From Planctomycetota bacterium (GTDB lineage Bacteria > Planctomycetota > UBA1135 > UBA2386), in NCBI GenBank assembly GCA_016716265.1, contig JADJWQ010000006.1, positions 2,197,501-2,261,500 on the forward strand: 64,000 nucleotides of DNA. The letters run 5' to 3'. A program made the translations under genes and the position numbers. This document shows positions 17,337 through 28,196 of this stretch, piece by piece. Under the pieces are notes generated by a model. The model ran no database searches. It was given only the letters and a program-made list of their open reading frames with translations, and was not told the DNA's origin. The first letter of the stretch is position 1, and every line of letters starts with the position of its first letter.

Positions 17337-18479
17337 TCACCGTGGCGGCGTGAACACGGCCTGCGCATAGGCGAGCTCGGCGGTCCCGAACCAGCGGAAC
17401 GACGCGTCACGGAAGCGGCGCCAGCCATCCAGGATTCGACGGTACACCGGGTCCCGGGCGGCCTCGTCGGCAAGCAGGCTCTCCGATGCCTCGCGGGCCG
17501 CTCGCAGCACGTCGGCAGGGAACGGGCGCAGGTCGACACCCTGGGCGAGCAGCCGCTCGAGCGCGGGCGGATTAGCCGCGTCGTAGCGGCGCTGCATGGT
17601 CGCAGCGGCCTGCTGGCAGGCGGTCTCGAACGCCTCCCGGTAGACCACCGGCAGCGCGTCCCACGCGACCCGGTTGACGACGAACGACAGGTTGGGGCCG
17701 GGCTCCCACCAGCCCGGGTAGTGGTAGTGCCGGGCAACGCGGAAGAAGCCGAGCTTCTCGTCGTCGGACGGTCCCACCCATTCGGTGGCGTCGATCGCTC
17801 CGCGCTCGAGCGCGGGGAAGATGTCGCCGCCGCCGAGCACCTGCACCGACACGCCGAGCCGGTCCATCACCTGGCCGCCGAGACCGGGGATGCGCATGCG
17901 CAGGCCGCGGAGGTCGCCGAGGCTAGTCACCGGCTCCCGGAACCAGCCACCCATCTGCACGCCGGTGTTGCCGGCGGGGAACTGCAGCACGCCGAAGTCG
18001 GCGTAGACCTCGCGCAGCGCCGCCAGCCCGCCGCCCTCGGCGAGCCACGCGTTCTGCTGCCGGGGCGTCAGGCCGAACGGCACGCAGGTGTCGAACGCGA
18101 GCGCCGCCGCCTTGCCGGTGTAGTAGTAGCCGCCGGTCTGCCCGCACTCGCAGGCACCCTGCTGCACCGAGTCGAGCACCTGCAGCGACGGCACCAGCTC
18201 GCCCGCCTCGTAGACGCGGATCTGGAAGGCACCGCCGGTCAGCGCGGCGACCCGCTGCGAGAGCACGTCGGCGGCGCCGAAGATCGTGTCGAGCGACGAC
18301 GGGAAGCTCGACGCGAGGCGCCAGCGGACCTGCCTGCCGACCAGCGCCGGACCACTGCCCGGCCGGGCGTCGCGGGTCGCGAACACGCCCGCGGTCGCGG
18401 CTCCGACGATGCCGGCCGCCGCACCCGCGAGCCCGCCGGTGAGGAACGCGCGACGCCCCTGGCTGCCGGTCTCTGTCAT
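17337..18479 (-). CDS. dctP: TRAP transporter keto-acid-binding protein (TakP/DctP type)
   Basis: 380 residues from ATG 18479, preferred over a TTG at 18488 because a TATCCT box ends 8 nt upstream of the ATG. The N-terminus carries a twin-arginine-like signal (R-R-A-F-L-T-G-G then a hydrophobic Ala/Gly stretch), so export to the periplasm. The body follows the TakP group: W-R-L-A-S-S-F-P, G-G-D-I-F-P-A-L-E-R-G-A-I-D-A-T-E-W-V-G-P and Y-H-Y-P-G-W-W-E-P-G-P. TakP of Rhodobacter binds pyruvate and other 2-oxo acids. Likely partner of the DctQ/DctM pair at 10555-12467, although the genes are split by two others. Confidence 0.9.
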   Translation of the reverse strand: MTETGSQGRRAFLTGGLAGAAAGIVGAATAGVFATRDARPGSGPALVGRQVRWRLASSFPSSLDTIFGAADVLSQRVAALTGGAFQIRVYEAGELVPSLQVLDSVQQGACECGQTGGYYYTGKAAALAFDTCVPFGLTPRQQNAWLAEGGGLAALREVYADFGVLQFPAGNTGVQMGGWFREPVTSLGDLRGLRMRIPGLGGQVMDRLGVSVQVLGGGDIFPALERGAIDATEWVGPSDDEKLGFFRVARHYHYPGWWEPGPNLSFVVNRVAWDALPVVYREAFETACQQAAATMQRRYDAANPPALERLLAQGVDLRPFPADVLRAAREASESLLADEAARDPVYRRILDGWRRFRDASFRWFGTAELAYAQAVFTPPR

Positions 18480-18487
18480 CCCCGGCA

Positions 18488-18493
18488 AGGATA
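18488..18493 (-). promoter_or_regulatory. -10-like box TATCCT before the TRAP binding protein
   Basis: Read on the minus strand, TATCCT ends 8 nt before ATG 18479. It would place the transcription start at or near the ATG and rules against the upstream TTG, which overlaps the box. Confidence 0.45.
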
Positions 18494-18552
18494 CGGTGCG
18501 GCCCTCCGCGCGGCACCACGGCCGCGCGGCGCGGGTCGCACGGCGGCGAGTC

Positions 18553-19680
18553 TCACTCGAGCACTTGGATGTTGCGCTCGGCGCAGATCGACTTCAGCTG
18601 CTGCGGCCACACGGTGACGCTGACCTCGCCGAGGTGCGCCTTGCGCAGCAGATACATGTAGGTGCGGGACTGGCCGATGCCGCCGCCGATGCTCAGCGGC
18701 ACCTCGTCGTTCAGGATCCGCTGGTGGTACGGCAGCTCCAGGTCCTTCTCGAGACCCGACTGCTTCATCTGCTGGACGAGGGTGTCCTTGGTCACGCGGA
18801 TACCCATCGAGGTCAGCTCGTGGCGGCGCTTCGTCACCGGGTTCCAGACCAGGATGTCGCCATTGAGGCCGTGGGTGATGCGACCGTCGGAGTGCTTCAC
18901 CTCGGTGATCCAGTCGTCGTAGTCGGCAGCGCGCATCTCGTGCGGGTAGCCGTCCTTCAGGACGTAGCCGATGCCGTAGATGAACACGGCCGGATACTCC
19001 TGGAGGATCGCCGTCTCGCGCTGCTTCCGCGGCAGGTCCGGATAGCGCTCGAGCAGGTCCTCCGCGTGGATGAAGGTCAGCTCCTCGGGGAACTCCGGGT
19101 AGCCGGACTTGCGCAGCGCCGGGAACTGCTCCATCGCGAGCATGCCGGCGTCGCGGATCACCTTCCAGATCCGCTTCACGGTGTCCGTCAGGTAGGCGAG
19201 GTTGCGGTCCTTCGCGACGATCGCCTTCTCCCAGTCCCACTGATCGACGTAGCTGCTGTGGTCGTGGTCGAGGAAGTAGTCCTTCCGCACGGCACGCATG
19301 TCGGTGCAGATCCCCTCGCCCGGCTTGCAGCCGAACTGCGCCAGCGCGAAGCGCTTCCACTTGGTGGCCGCCTGCACGACCTGCGCGCGGATCGGCTGCT
19401 TCAGCCCGAGCCCACAGGGGAACTCGACCGGCGTGCGCGAGCCGTCGCGATCGAGCATGTCGTTCATGCCGCTGTCGCGGTCGACGATCAGCGGGACCTG
19501 AACCATGTTCAGGTTCAGCTCCCGGCACAGGCCGTCTTCGATGGCACGCTTGATGGTGAACAGCGCGCGCATCGTCTCCATCCGGTCGAGCACCGACCGG
19601 TAATCGGTCGGGAGGATCTTCGCAACTTCCTCGTAGGTGCTGACGCCGGGGCCCGCGAGATCTGCCTTCTTGTCTGCCAT
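18553..19680 (-). CDS. asnA: aspartate-ammonia ligase (asparagine synthetase A)
   Basis: 375 residues from ATG 19680. Clear AsnA features, a class II aminoacyl-tRNA-synthetase-like fold: P-L-I-V-D-R-D-S-G-M-N-D, P-V-E-F, Q-A-A-T-K-W-K-R, the pair Y-V-D-Q-W-D-W-E-K and near the end L-S-I-G-G-G-I-G-Q-S-R motif-3 region. It makes asparagine from aspartate, ammonia and ATP. About 45 residues longer than the E. coli enzyme. It starts 35 nt after the rhamnulokinase stop, so it may be read through from the rhamnose operon, though its job is unrelated. Confidence 0.95.
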   Translation of the reverse strand: MADKKADLAGPGVSTYEEVAKILPTDYRSVLDRMETMRALFTIKRAIEDGLCRELNLNMVQVPLIVDRDSGMNDMLDRDGSRTPVEFPCGLGLKQPIRAQVVQAATKWKRFALAQFGCKPGEGICTDMRAVRKDYFLDHDHSSYVDQWDWEKAIVAKDRNLAYLTDTVKRIWKVIRDAGMLAMEQFPALRKSGYPEFPEELTFIHAEDLLERYPDLPRKQRETAILQEYPAVFIYGIGYVLKDGYPHEMRAADYDDWITEVKHSDGRITHGLNGDILVWNPVTKRRHELTSMGIRVTKDTLVQQMKQSGLEKDLELPYHQRILNDEVPLSIGGGIGQSRTYMYLLRKAHLGEVSVTVWPQQLKSICAERNIQVLE

Positions 19681-19715
19681 GGTCGAGTCCGAACGCGCGG
19701 CGCCGCCTGCGCCTT

Positions 19716-21175
19716 TCACGGATTCGGCGCCGGCAGCTCGCCACCCCTTGGGGATTCTCCGAGGTCGCGGACGAGCGCCCGGGCGGCGGCGACGTCCGGC
19801 AGCAGACCGAGCCCGAGCACCTGCGACAGCGCATTGCCGAGCGCCGTCGCCTCGGCCGGGCCGCGTGCGAGCGGTCGCTCGATCGCGGCCTCGATCAGCT
19901 CGTTGAGCAGCCGATTGCGCACCCCACCACCGACCACGTGCAGCACGTCGAGGCGCTGGTCGGTCAGCTCCTCGATGGTCCGCAGCGCCTGTGCGGTCGC
20001 GTCGGCGAGCGACTCCAGACAGACGCGGACGATCGCTCCGGGGCTGCGCGGCACCGGCTGCCCGGTGCGCTCGGCGTGCGCGACGACGCGCGCCGGCATG
20101 TCGCCCGGCGCGAGCAACTCCGGGTCGGCGAGGTCGAGCCGGGTCGGGGTCGGACCGGCGGCCGATGCGAGCGCGGTCAGCTCGGCGTAGTCGAGCGCCG
20201 TGCCGGCGGCGGCGAACGCGCGCCGGCACTCCTGGACGAGCCACAGTCCGGCGAGGTTCTTCAGCAGCCGGATCGAGCCGCCGAAGCCCCATTCGTTGGT
20301 GACCGATGCCGCGCCGGCGGCCGGCGTCAGCACGGGGGTGCTGCGCTCGACGCCGAGCAGCGACCAGGTGCCGCTCGACAGGTAGGCCCAGGCCGTGCCC
20401 GGGACCGCCGGCACCGCGAGCACCGCGCTGGCGGTGTCGTGCGCGGCCGGGACGACGACCGCCAGGTCGCGCGGCGCGCCGGTCGCGGCGGCGACCTCGG
20501 CGCGCAGCGGGCCGAGCACCGCGCCGGCGGGCTCGATCGCACCGAGCCAGCCGACCGGCAGACCGAGCTCCGTCAGCAGCCCGCGGTCCCAGTCCTGCGC
20601 GCGCGGGTCGGTCATCTGCGAGGTCGACGCGATCGTCGCCTCGGTGACCTGCCTGCCGGTCAGCAGGAAGTGCAGCAGGTCCGGCATGAACGCGAGCCGG
20701 GCGTCGAGCGCGGCGAGCGACGGCTCGCGCTCGAGCAGGCCGGCGAGCTGGAACAGCGTGTTGAAGGGCAGGAACTGGACGCCGGTGCGCGCGTGAAGCC
20801 GCTCGCGCCCGACGCGCGCGACCACGCGCTCGAATGCCGCGCTGGCGCGCGGGTCGCGGTAGCAGCAGGGCGCGAGCAGCAGCTCGCCGCCCGGCGTGAC
20901 GAGGCCGAAGTCGACGCCCCAGGTATCGACGCCGACCGACCGCAGCGGCACACCCAGCGACCGCGCGAGGGCGACGCCGTGGCCGAGCGCGGCGACGACC
21001 TCGCGGTACAGGCCCGGCAGGTCCCAGCACAGGCCGCTCGGCAGGTGCAGCGGCAGGTTGGGGAACCGGTGCACCTCGCGGAACGCGAGTGCGGGGCTGC
21101 CACCGGGATCGAGCACGACCAGCAGCGCGCGGCCGGACTCCGCGCCGAGGTCGATCGCCAGGTGTGCGCTGCGGG

Positions 21176-21179
<4 letters not shown>
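19716..21179 (-). CDS. rhaB: rhamnulokinase (FGGY carbohydrate kinase)
   Basis: 487 residues from GTG 21179, overlapping the preceding stop by 4 nt (GTGA). FGGY-kinase landmarks in order: L-A-I-D-L-G-A-E-S-G-R phosphate-1 loop (~7-17), V-D-T-W-G-V-D-F (~84-91), F-N-T-L-F-Q-L (~150), S-S-G-T-W-S-L-L-G (~270-278), N-E-W-G-F-G-G-S-I-R and the adenosine loop V-V-G-G-G-V-R-N-R-L-L-N (~420-431). These are diagnostic of RhaB. It phosphorylates L-rhamnulose at C1 in the cytoplasm. Last clear member of the rhamnose operon. Confidence 0.95.
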
Positions 21180-23374
<2,195 letters not shown>

Positions 23375-23375
23375 C

Positions 23376-23433
23376 GTGGATTGGAGTGCGGTCCGAGGGA
23401 TCGGAGTGCGGTCAGTTGGAGCGGAGTGCGGTC
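23376..23433 (-). repeat. three tandem 20-bp repeats before rhaD
   Basis: On the minus strand the 11-mer GACCGCACTCC occurs at 23433-23423, 23413-23403 and 23393-23383, exactly 20 bp apart, with related 9-nt tails. The first copy codes the end of the GH78 protein, the second spans its stop codon and the third ends at the rhaD ATG. Confidence 0.75.
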
Positions 23434-26400
23434 ACCTCGTAGCGACCCGAGCCGAGCTGTGGCTCGGTGGCCGCCGGCACGCCGTCGATGCGGACGTCGC
23501 GCCGGAAGTCCGGCGGCAGATCGAGCACCGGGCGCACCCCCGGCGGGATCTCGACCGTCATGCGCAGGCGATCGCCGTCGAGCCGCCAGTCGACCGCGAT
23601 CGGTCCGCGCGGGCCGTCGTAGCGCGTCCGCGCGAACGTCACGCCGCCGCCTGGCCGCGGCTGCACGGCGACCAGCCCGCAACCCGGGCCGGCCGGCCGG
23701 ATGCCACCGACGTTCGCGACGACCCAGCCGTGGACGGCGCCGAACGCGTAGTGCGCGAACGAGTTCATGCCCGGGTCCTGGAAGCCGCGTTCCGGCGTCC
23801 AGCCGTCCCAGCGCTCCCAGATGCTGGTCGCGCCGTGCCGGATCGTGAATCCCCAGGACGGGAAGGTGTCGTTCATCAGGAGCCGGAACGCGACATCGTC
23901 ACGGCCGATCGCCGTCAGCACCCACATCAGGTCCTTGGTGCCCAGGAAGCCGGTCGACAGGTGGAAGTCGCGCGCTGCGATCAGCTCGACGAGCCGCGCC
24001 GGGAAACGGGCGTCGTCGATGCCGGCGGTCAGCGCCAGCACGTAGTCGCATTGCGTGTCGCCGTCGATGCGACCGTCGGCGTCGACGTAGGCGCTGCGGA
24101 ACGCGGCCCGCACGCGGTCGCACAGCGCGGTGAGGCGTGCCGCGTTGGTGTCGTCGCCGAGCAGGGCCGCGACCCGTGCGGTCAGATCGACCGACTGCGC
24201 GTGATAGGCGCTGTAGATCACCTGTTTGGGGGTCGGCGCATCGATCGACAGCCAGTCGCCGAAGCAGTGGAACTCGTCCGGCGGCAGCACGCCGTCGCGG
24301 CTGCGCCGCTCGCAGAAGTCGACGAAGCGGAGCATCGACGGATACTGCCGCGCGAGCAGCTCGCGGTCGCCATAGGCGAGCCAGATCTGCCACGGGACGA
24401 TCACCCCCGCATCGGCCCAGCCGGGCCCGCCATCGTCACCGGCGACGATCCGCGGCGCGACCATCGGGAACTGGCCGTCGGCCCGCTGCGCATCCGTCAG
24501 ATCGCGGAGCCACTTCGTGAAGAACGCCTCGACGTCGCAGTTCAGCGCCGCCGTCGCGACGTAGGCCTGCGCGTCGCCGGTCCAGCCGAGCCGCTCGTCG
24601 CGCTGAGGGCAGTCGGTCGGCACCTCGATGAAGTTCGCGCGCTGCGTCCAATAGGCGTTCGACGCCAGTCGGTTCAGCATCGGGTCCGAGCACTCGAACG
24701 AGCCGACCTTCGGGGTGTCGCTGCCCACCGCGATGCCGGTGATCGCGTCGTCGCGCGGCACGCCGGGCAGACCCGAGACCTCGACGTACTGGAAGCCGTG
24801 GAACGTGAAGCGCGGCTCCCAGACCTCGACGCCGCCGCCGCGGCACACGTAGGTGTCGGTCGCGCGCGCACCCCGCAGGTTGGTCGTGTAGATCGTGCCG
24901 TCCGGATTGAGTCGCTCGGCGAAGCGCAGCGTCACCACCGTGCCGCTCGGCGCCTCGACCCGCAGCCGCGCGACACCGGCGAAGTTCTGCCCGAGGTCGA
25001 AGACCCAGGCGCCCGGCGTGGGCTCGGTGCGCGCGACGGGCGCGAGCTCCGCGAACGCGACGACCGGCGGACCCGGGTGCCACTCGATGACCGGCGCCAG
25101 CTCCGCACCGGTGGCGACCGGTGACCACTCGGCATCCGGTGCGTCGGGCGACACGCGCGCGTCGTAGCGCTCGCCCATCAGGAAGTCCGCCTCGCGGATC
25201 GGACCGCAGCGCGCGGTCCAATCCGGCCCGCTGCGCACCTCCGCGACCCGGCCATCCGCGTACTCGAGGCGCAGCACGCAGCGCAGGCGGGACTTCGTGC
25301 CGAAATGGTCGCGCCGGCGGCCCCAGCCGATGTAGCCGCTGAACCAGCCGTCGGCGAGCACGCCGGTCAGCGTGTTGGAGCCATCGCGGAGCCGCCCGGT
25401 GACGTCCCAGCAGCGGTACGGAACGCGGACCCGGTAGTCGGTCCAGCCGGGTGTGAAGCGCTCGTCGGACACCCGCTGGCCGTTGACCTCGAAATCGACC
25501 GTGCCGAGTGCGGTGCCGTACAGCAGCGCGCGCCGTAGTCCGGCACCGACCTCGAAGCGAGTGCGCAGGTGCGGCACCGGCGGCAGCCGCAACGCGACGC
25601 GCCGCGCGGTCCCCCACGGTGCCATGCCGTAATCACCGAGTTCGCGCACCGGTGCCGGCTCCGCACCCTGCGCGCCGCTGCTCAGCCAGCGCGCGTCGGT
25701 GACGACCGCCTGCTCGGCGCCGTCGACCGCGCGCATCGTCAGTCGGGCGCACAACCCCGACGGCCCCGCCGACGTATTGCGCACCGCGATGCGCAGCTCG
25801 TTGCCACCGGCGCGCAGCAGGTGCTCGACGTCGAACGGCGTGGCCGTCTGCCAGCCCTCGCGCTCGTTGAAGACGGGCGTGCCGTTCAGCGAGCAGGTCG
25901 CGACGTTGTCGGCGAGCACGACCAGCTCGGCGCCGTCGAGCGACAGCGGCGCGGGGAGCTCGAAGCGGCGCAGGTAGGTGCGCGTGCCCGCCGGCGCGTC
26001 GAGCGGCTGCGCCGCACTGCCGTCCGCGGCGTGACCGATCCAGCGCGCGCCGGCCATCGCGATCACGTCGTCGGTCGGACCGCGCTCGGCGTCGTAGCCG
26101 ATCCACGCCGCCGAATCCCAGAACGACGGCTCGAGCACCCCGACCGTGAAGTCGGCCGGCGCGCTCAGCGGTGACGCGCGGCCCTGGGCGTCCCAGACCT
26201 GCACGCTGACGAAGCACCGCTGGTGGCTGCGCAGCGGCCGTCCCGCGTAGCGCACCCGGAACGCGTCACCCGGCACGCGCCGCGAATCCCACAGGTCGCC
26301 GTCGCCGCGCTGCGCCATCGCGGCGTCGGTCGCGACGACGACGCGCCACGCGGTCTGCACCTGATCGCGCGCGGTCGAGCGGAGCTTCCAGGACAACCGC

Positions 26401-26555
26401 GGAGCGGCGACGTCGACGCCGAGCGGTTCGGTGAGCGCCTCGCAGCGCAGTGCGTAGGCCTCGAGCACGCCGGCGGACTCTTCGCCCTGCGCGACGAGCG
26501 GTGAGACGAGCGCGCCGAGGAGCGCGAGAGCGAAGCCGAGCACGATCCCGTTCAT
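23412..26555 (-). CDS. GH78 alpha-L-rhamnosidase, secreted
   Basis: 1047 residues from ATG 26555; an ATG at 26576 would add seven residues before the same signal peptide. Hydrophobic residues ~4-20 end at V-A-Q, so export is predicted. Domain order follows GH78: N-terminal beta-domains including the E-P-L-G-V-D-V-A-A-P-R-L-S-W start (~40-55), a jelly-roll rhamnosidase N domain, then the (alpha/alpha)6 barrel with D-C-P-Q-R-D-E-R-L-G-W-T-G-D-A-Q (~640-655) carrying catalytic acidic residues, and a C-terminal beta-domain. It removes terminal alpha-L-rhamnose from glycans or glycosides, feeding the rha pathway around it. Confidence 0.93.
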   Translation of the reverse strand: MNGIVLGFALALLGALVSPLVAQGEESAGVLEAYALRCEALTEPLGVDVAAPRLSWKLRSTARDQVQTAWRVVVATDAAMAQRGDGDLWDSRRVPGDAFRVRYAGRPLRSHQRCFVSVQVWDAQGRASPLSAPADFTVGVLEPSFWDSAAWIGYDAERGPTDDVIAMAGARWIGHAADGSAAQPLDAPAGTRTYLRRFELPAPLSLDGAELVVLADNVATCSLNGTPVFNEREGWQTATPFDVEHLLRAGGNELRIAVRNTSAGPSGLCARLTMRAVDGAEQAVVTDARWLSSGAQGAEPAPVRELGDYGMAPWGTARRVALRLPPVPHLRTRFEVGAGLRRALLYGTALGTVDFEVNGQRVSDERFTPGWTDYRVRVPYRCWDVTGRLRDGSNTLTGVLADGWFSGYIGWGRRRDHFGTKSRLRCVLRLEYADGRVAEVRSGPDWTARCGPIREADFLMGERYDARVSPDAPDAEWSPVATGAELAPVIEWHPGPPVVAFAELAPVARTEPTPGAWVFDLGQNFAGVARLRVEAPSGTVVTLRFAERLNPDGTIYTTNLRGARATDTYVCRGGGVEVWEPRFTFHGFQYVEVSGLPGVPRDDAITGIAVGSDTPKVGSFECSDPMLNRLASNAYWTQRANFIEVPTDCPQRDERLGWTGDAQAYVATAALNCDVEAFFTKWLRDLTDAQRADGQFPMVAPRIVAGDDGGPGWADAGVIVPWQIWLAYGDRELLARQYPSMLRFVDFCERRSRDGVLPPDEFHCFGDWLSIDAPTPKQVIYSAYHAQSVDLTARVAALLGDDTNAARLTALCDRVRAAFRSAYVDADGRIDGDTQCDYVLALTAGIDDARFPARLVELIAARDFHLSTGFLGTKDLMWVLTAIGRDDVAFRLLMNDTFPSWGFTIRHGATSIWERWDGWTPERGFQDPGMNSFAHYAFGAVHGWVVANVGGIRPAGPGCGLVAVQPRPGGGVTFARTRYDGPRGPIAVDWRLDGDRLRMTVEIPPGVRPVLDLPPDFRRDVRIDGVPAATEPQLGSGRYEVTALRSN

Positions 26556-26604
26556 GGCGAGCCGGCATGATCCCATCCCGGCCGCGCCGATGCGACGGTC
26601 CGCG

Positions 26605-26781
26605 TCACCCGGAGCTTCCCGAAGATCGGGCGAACGGTGCCGCGACGAACCACACGAGCGTCGCGACGAGCAGGGCGGTGTGGAGGTCCGCGAGCGCGAG
26701 GTGACCGGCGAGGTGCGCAACCGGAGCGGCGATCGTCGCGGCGAGCGCGAGCCGCGCCGCGATGCGGGCGGAGGTCTTCAT
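26605..26781 (-). CDS. 58-residue membrane protein coupled to the NCS1-like permease
   Basis: The ATG at 26781 sits inside the permease stop (ATGA), so it is translationally coupled. The protein has a basic start (K-T-S-A-R) and two hydrophobic stretches (~10-27 and ~30-48) joined by a short His/Asp loop, ending in a polar tail. No family is recognised. The position suggests a small auxiliary subunit of the permease, but a non-specific short membrane protein is equally possible. It ends 49 nt before the rhamnosidase start. Confidence 0.55.
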   Translation of the reverse strand: MKTSARIAARLALAATIAAPVAHLAGHLALADLHTALLVATLVWFVAAPFARSSGSSG

Positions 26782-28196
26782 CGCGGCACCTCCGCGCTGC
26801 GGGGCGCGGCCGCGCGCCGTTGGATCACGGCGCTCACGGCGACGTAGACGACGATCGCGAACAACCAGGCGGGCAGGCTCGCGAAGAAGATCTCGAGCCC
26901 ACCGAGCTGCACGGTCAGCAGGGCCGCCGCGAGCGTGCCGAGCCAGGCGACCGCGGCGGCGGGATGCACGCGGCGCCCGCTGCGCTCGGCCCACCACGGC
27001 GACAGGCCGAGGCGCGGCAGCACGAAGAAGTCGGCGAACACCACCGCCCCCATCGGCACCAGCACGAGGCCGTAGAGAGCGACGAAGCCGAGCAGCTGCA
27101 TCGCGATCGCCGGGAACATGCCGGCGAGCGTCGCGACGAGCCCGGTGAGGAGCGTCACGCGGAACCGGGACGCGCGCGGCAGGACCGCCTGGAACGCGAG
27201 ACCGGCGCGGTAGATGGTCGGATTGGCGGTCGTCCAGCCGGCGACCACCACGCACACGAGCCCGGCGAGCCCGCAGGCCTGGTAGGCCATCGGACCCGGC
27301 AGCACGTCGGTGTTCCCCGGGTCGCGGTGCAGCTGCAGCGCGTACAGCACCGAGGCCGAGAGCCACGCCAGGAAGTGGCCGACGTACATTCCGGCGGCAG
27401 ATGCGAAGCCGTACCGCGCCCGCCTCGCGAAGCGCAGTACCGACAGGTCCGACATGCCGAGGTGCATGGCGCCGTTGCAGAACCACGCGAAGAACGCCAC
27501 GTGCCAGAACGTGAACTTCGCCTGCCCGGGCTGCGGATCGCTGCCCTTCCAGATCGCCGTCTCGGCGAGGTCCCACAGCGCGGCCGCGGAGTCGACCCGC
27601 GCCCCGGTCTCGACCAGGAACCCGCGCAACCCGACCAGCCCGAACGCGACGAACACGAGCACCATCCACGGCGCGGCGATGTTCGCGACGCGCGCGACCA
27701 TGCGGTAGCCACTCGCCGCGACGATCGAGATCAGTGCGCCGACGCCCAGCACCGCGAGCACCCAGCCGGCGCCGGTCGGATAGACGTCGTCGAGCCCCGG
27801 CATCGGGAAGTCGATCCACACGCCGACGGCGGTCGCCGACACGGTGATCATCGCGCCGGCCAGGAAGCAGAACATCACGCCATTGGCGAGGTTGTAGAGC
27901 GTGACGAGCTGCCGCCCGCAGATGCGTTCGAGCTGCCGGTAGAGCGTCAGGCGCGCGCGCGTCGCGACCGGCGCCGTGATCAGCACCCAGCTCAGCACGG
28001 CGAGCGCGTTGCCGACCAGCAGACCGACGACGACGTCGAACGCCGCCACACCGGATGCGACGAACAGCGGCCCGATCATCAGCTCGGTGCCGGCGCAGTG
28101 CTCACCGGCGTACATGCCGACGAAGCTGCGGAAGCCGAGCCATGCGCGCTCCGGCACCGGCTCGCGTTCGAACTCGTCAGCGCCCGGCGAGGACAT
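26778..28196 (-). CDS. NCS1/cytosine-permease-like transporter of the rhamnose operon
   Basis: 472 residues with about 12 membrane helices. The plan is that of the purine-cytosine permease (NCS1) family: G-P-L-F-V-A-S-G-V in helix 1, N-A-L-A-V-L-S-W, and W-T-T-A-N-P-T-I-Y-R-A-G-L in the second half. In rhamnose gene sets of Planctomycetota and Verrucomicrobiota a permease of this kind often replaces RhaT, so rhamnose or rhamnoside uptake is the likely role (inference from context). It overlaps rhaA by 20 nt and the small membrane protein by 4 nt. Confidence 0.8.
   Translation of the reverse strand: MSSPGADEFEREPVPERAWLGFRSFVGMYAGEHCAGTELMIGPLFVASGVAAFDVVVGLLVGNALAVLSWVLITAPVATRARLTLYRQLERICGRQLVTLYNLANGVMFCFLAGAMITVSATAVGVWIDFPMPGLDDVYPTGAGWVLAVLGVGALISIVAASGYRMVARVANIAAPWMVLVFVAFGLVGLRGFLVETGARVDSAAALWDLAETAIWKGSDPQPGQAKFTFWHVAFFAWFCNGAMHLGMSDLSVLRFARRARYGFASAAGMYVGHFLAWLSASVLYALQLHRDPGNTDVLPGPMAYQACGLAGLVCVVVAGWTTANPTIYRAGLAFQAVLPRASRFRVTLLTGLVATLAGMFPAIAMQLLGFVALYGLVLVPMGAVVFADFFVLPRLGLSPWWAERSGRRVHPAAAVAWLGTLAAALLTVQLGGLEIFFASLPAWLFAIVVYVAVSAVIQRRAAAPRSAEVPR

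Noticed and set aside
18480..18488. TTG 18488 as start of the TRAP binding protein
   Set aside because: It overlaps the TATCCT box that fits ATG 18479 and adds only three residues.
23376..23433. Three short repeats considered as a CRISPR array
   Set aside because: Unit is 20 bp with no true spacer, partly coding, and there are no cas genes.
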